This document shows, piece after piece, positions 13,261 to 14,313 of a stretch of DNA of 14,313 nucleotides; position 1 is the stretch's first letter; every line of letters starts with the position of its first letter. Made by a program: the position numbers and the translations under genes. Source of the DNA: Acholeplasmatales bacterium (lineage in GTDB: Bacteria; Bacillota_I; Bacilli_A; Acholeplasmatales; Anaeroplasmataceae); contig JAFPIE010000173.1 in NCBI GenBank assembly GCA_017388605.1, positions 1 to 14,313 on the forward strand, given 5' to 3'. Under the pieces are notes generated by a model. It was not told the DNA's origin. It did no database searches and saw only the letters and a list, made by a program, of their open reading frames with translations.

Positions 13261-13377
13261 TTAACTCCAGAAGTTAGGAACTTCTTTATCTCCAGGTAAA
13301 TCGTCACCAAAGCTTTGCGCAATAATGTCTAAGACTACCTGTTCTTCTTTAATTATTGGTTTAGTATATTCTTTCAT
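13261..13377 (-). CDS. 38-residue acidic peptide ORF, translationally coupled to the surface protein gene
   Basis: ATG at 13377 overlaps the TGA stop of the upstream surface-protein gene (ATGA), and AGGGGA lies about 8 bases upstream. The frame runs 38 codons to TAA at 13261. The product starts MKEYTKPIIKEEQVVLDIIA and ends SFGDDLPGDKEVPNFWS. It has no hydrophobic signal segment, no Cys, a charged helix-prone N-terminal half and a Gly/Asp/Pro-rich C-terminal part. The opening resembles the short 'MKKYEKPxIE...' ORFs often seen in gut Firmicutes and Bacteroidetes, whose function is not established to my knowledge. Start signal, stop overlap and operon position support real translation. A peptide signal, RiPP-type precursor or small accessory factor are guesses. 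A terminator hairpin follows at 13212-13236. Confidence 0.65.
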   Translation of the reverse strand: MKEYTKPIIKEEQVVLDIIAQSFGDDLPGDKEVPNFWS

Positions 13378-14313
13378 GATAAAATCCCCTGTAATACTGC
13401 ATTTTGTTCTTCCGTTAAGCCTAATTCACTCAAATGATCTATATAATACTCTGCTAAGGTCTTAACGCTATAGCATGTTTCACTCATATAAAAGGTTTCC
13501 CCGTTAATTATTACAAAAGCTTGAGCATAAACTAGTGATGCATAATTTTCTTCTTCTGTAGGAATAACTGTAGCCCACTGAGCATAGCTTCCGTTTTCAT
13601 CTTGAGTTACAACTCCATCAAGAATAGTTACCATAGCTGGTGTACAGATATAGGAATCATAATTAATTCCATCCTTAGATAATATTACACCGAAGGAAGC
13701 ATTTGCGTCTGTAGCTAAAATATATTCATATAAATCCTTATCTAAGAAAGCACCAAATCTTATCTTCATATTGCTATAAGAATAATTCGTTTGCTCATAG
13801 CTTGAAGTTGTCTTTACATAAATAGCAATATCGAATTGATTGTTTGTTGCTGCATAACAAGCGAATAATCCACTTGTATGATTATATCTTACAGTGTTTC
13901 TTTCGATTGTTTCCTTTGCAACTACTAAGGATGCTGCGTAGGTTGTTGCATCAATAGATAAATTAAAGGATGTACTTTCACTCATAGAAGCATATCTCTT
14001 AAGATAATTATTAGATGCCGTTCCATTTCCTAAATATTTTCCACCAGAATCCTTTAGAGAAATTGTACCTGCAACTGAACCTGCACCAACAGTTAAGATA
14101 TTTGCAGCACCTAAAGCAGTTATCTTATTCTCCTTTACTGTAATTGGAGTTTGTGTATGATTATTTCCTTCTCCTCCACTAGATGTTGTTGCAACTGCAC
14201 CAAGTGCATATGAATAACTATCAATATCTAATGGTGTAATAACTATTTCCTTTCCTGTAGTTATTTCACTTGCGCTTGTTGCAAGCTGGTATTGATATCC
14301 ATCTATTGTAACA
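13374..14313 (-). CDS. Large modular secreted/surface protein, C-terminal part (cut by right edge)
   Basis: Open frame of 312 codons from the right edge to TGA at 13374; the N-terminus with any signal peptide lies outside. A Met at 13985 is internal: the same frame continues 109 codons upstream without a stop. Residues 1 to about 170 are Thr/Ser/Gly-rich beta-type sequence. They include KYLGNGTASNNYLKRYAS and NTVRYNHTSGLFACYAATNN followed by FDIAIYVKT, a pattern I know from C-terminal modules of secreted nuclease-like and Ig-like proteins of gut Firmicutes. From about residue 180 a second domain begins with MKIRFGAFLDKDLYEYIL and ends in YSVKTLAEYYIDHLSELGL, another recurrent extracellular module with no assigned function. 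Only the C-terminus is visible, so enzymatic activity cannot be judged. The stop overlaps the start of the 38-residue ORF. Confidence 0.8.
   Translation of the reverse strand, partial: VTIDGYQYQLATSASEITTGKEIVITPLDIDSYSYALGAVATTSSGGEGNNHTQTPITVKENKITALGAANILTVGAGSVAGTISLKDSGGKYLGNGTASNNYLKRYASMSESTSFNLSIDATTYAASLVVAKETIERNTVRYNHTSGLFACYAATNNQFDIAIYVKTTSSYEQTNYSYSNMKIRFGAFLDKDLYEYILATDANASFGVILSKDGINYDSYICTPAMVTILDGVVTQDENGSYAQWATVIPTEEENYASLVYAQAFVIINGETFYMSETCYSVKTLAEYYIDHLSELGLTEEQNAVLQGILS

Noticed and set aside
13374..13985. A complete 203-residue gene starting at 13985
   Set aside because: The frame is open for a further 109 codons to the window edge with the same Ser/Thr/Gly-rich character, and the Met is in mid-domain; it is the C-terminus of a larger gene.
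1..14313. Mollicute genetic code 4 (TGA = Trp)
   Set aside because: TGA ends ecfT at the ATGA overlap and ends the right-edge surface gene, and Trp codons are TGG throughout.
1..14313. CRISPR array, insertion sequence, prophage or riboswitch
   Set aside because: No regularly spaced repeats, transposase or phage genes, and no leader long enough for a recognisable riboswitch; the longest gene-free stretch (4602-4930) is filled by the tRNA, its promoter and terminator and the ecf promoter.

Overview
This AT-rich window reads as chromosomal DNA of a low-GC Gram-positive bacterium, probably a gut-type member of the Bacilli / Erysipelotrichia / Tenericutes-related lineages. The grounds are the AT-rich codon use, strong AGGAGG-type ribosome binding sites, consensus TTGACA/TATAAT promoters, the Firmicutes-type ecfA1-ecfA2-ecfT-truA cluster and a Cthe_2159-type surface lipoprotein. 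TGA serves as a stop (ecfT and the surface protein at the right edge), so the Mycoplasma code 4 does not apply. The lineage call is inference; no taxonomic marker gene is present.

Layout. Almost everything is on the minus strand. From the left: the N-terminal 375 codons of a Cthe_2159-like lipoprotein run off the left edge (1-1126). Next comes a four-gene ECF vitamin-transporter energising module with truA (1230-4601, transcribed ecfA1-ecfA2-ecfT-truA), with overlapping genes and its own promoter at 4627-4655. The 329-base gap upstream holds a tRNA-Gly(GCC) with a consensus promoter and a terminator, plus a degenerate duplicated promoter-like repeat. An operon of two aminopeptidases (M24 PepP-like and M29 AmpS-like) and a small acidic protein follows (4931-7833), preceded by an Lrp/AsnC regulator with a perfect consensus promoter (7886-8418). 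Then come a threonine-aldolase-family enzyme (8467-9492), a ROK sugar kinase (9540-10424) and an LRAT/NlpC-P60-like cysteine-enzyme fold (10442-10846); the last two are co-transcribed. A two-gene operon of unknown proteins, one with two membrane segments, occupies 10912-12113. The only plus-strand gene is an S66 LD-carboxypeptidase (12214-13212), which shares a bidirectional terminator with the operon at the right edge. That operon encodes the C-terminal 312 residues of a large modular secreted protein and a 38-residue ORF coupled to it by an ATGA overlap.

How the genes fit together. The housekeeping part (EcfAAT, tRNA-Gly, TruA) is conventional. The Lrp-peptidase-peptidase block suggests amino-acid-responsive peptide use. 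The most unusual items are the 38-residue coupled ORF at 13261-13377, an EcfT with an insertion of roughly 70 residues rich in aromatic residues and Asn, the LRAT-like protein in front of a ROK kinase with His-to-Gln at the third active-site position, and stop codons placed inside terminator hairpins. No CRISPR array, insertion sequence, prophage or rRNA was seen, and I do not see a complete, clearly novel multi-gene system.
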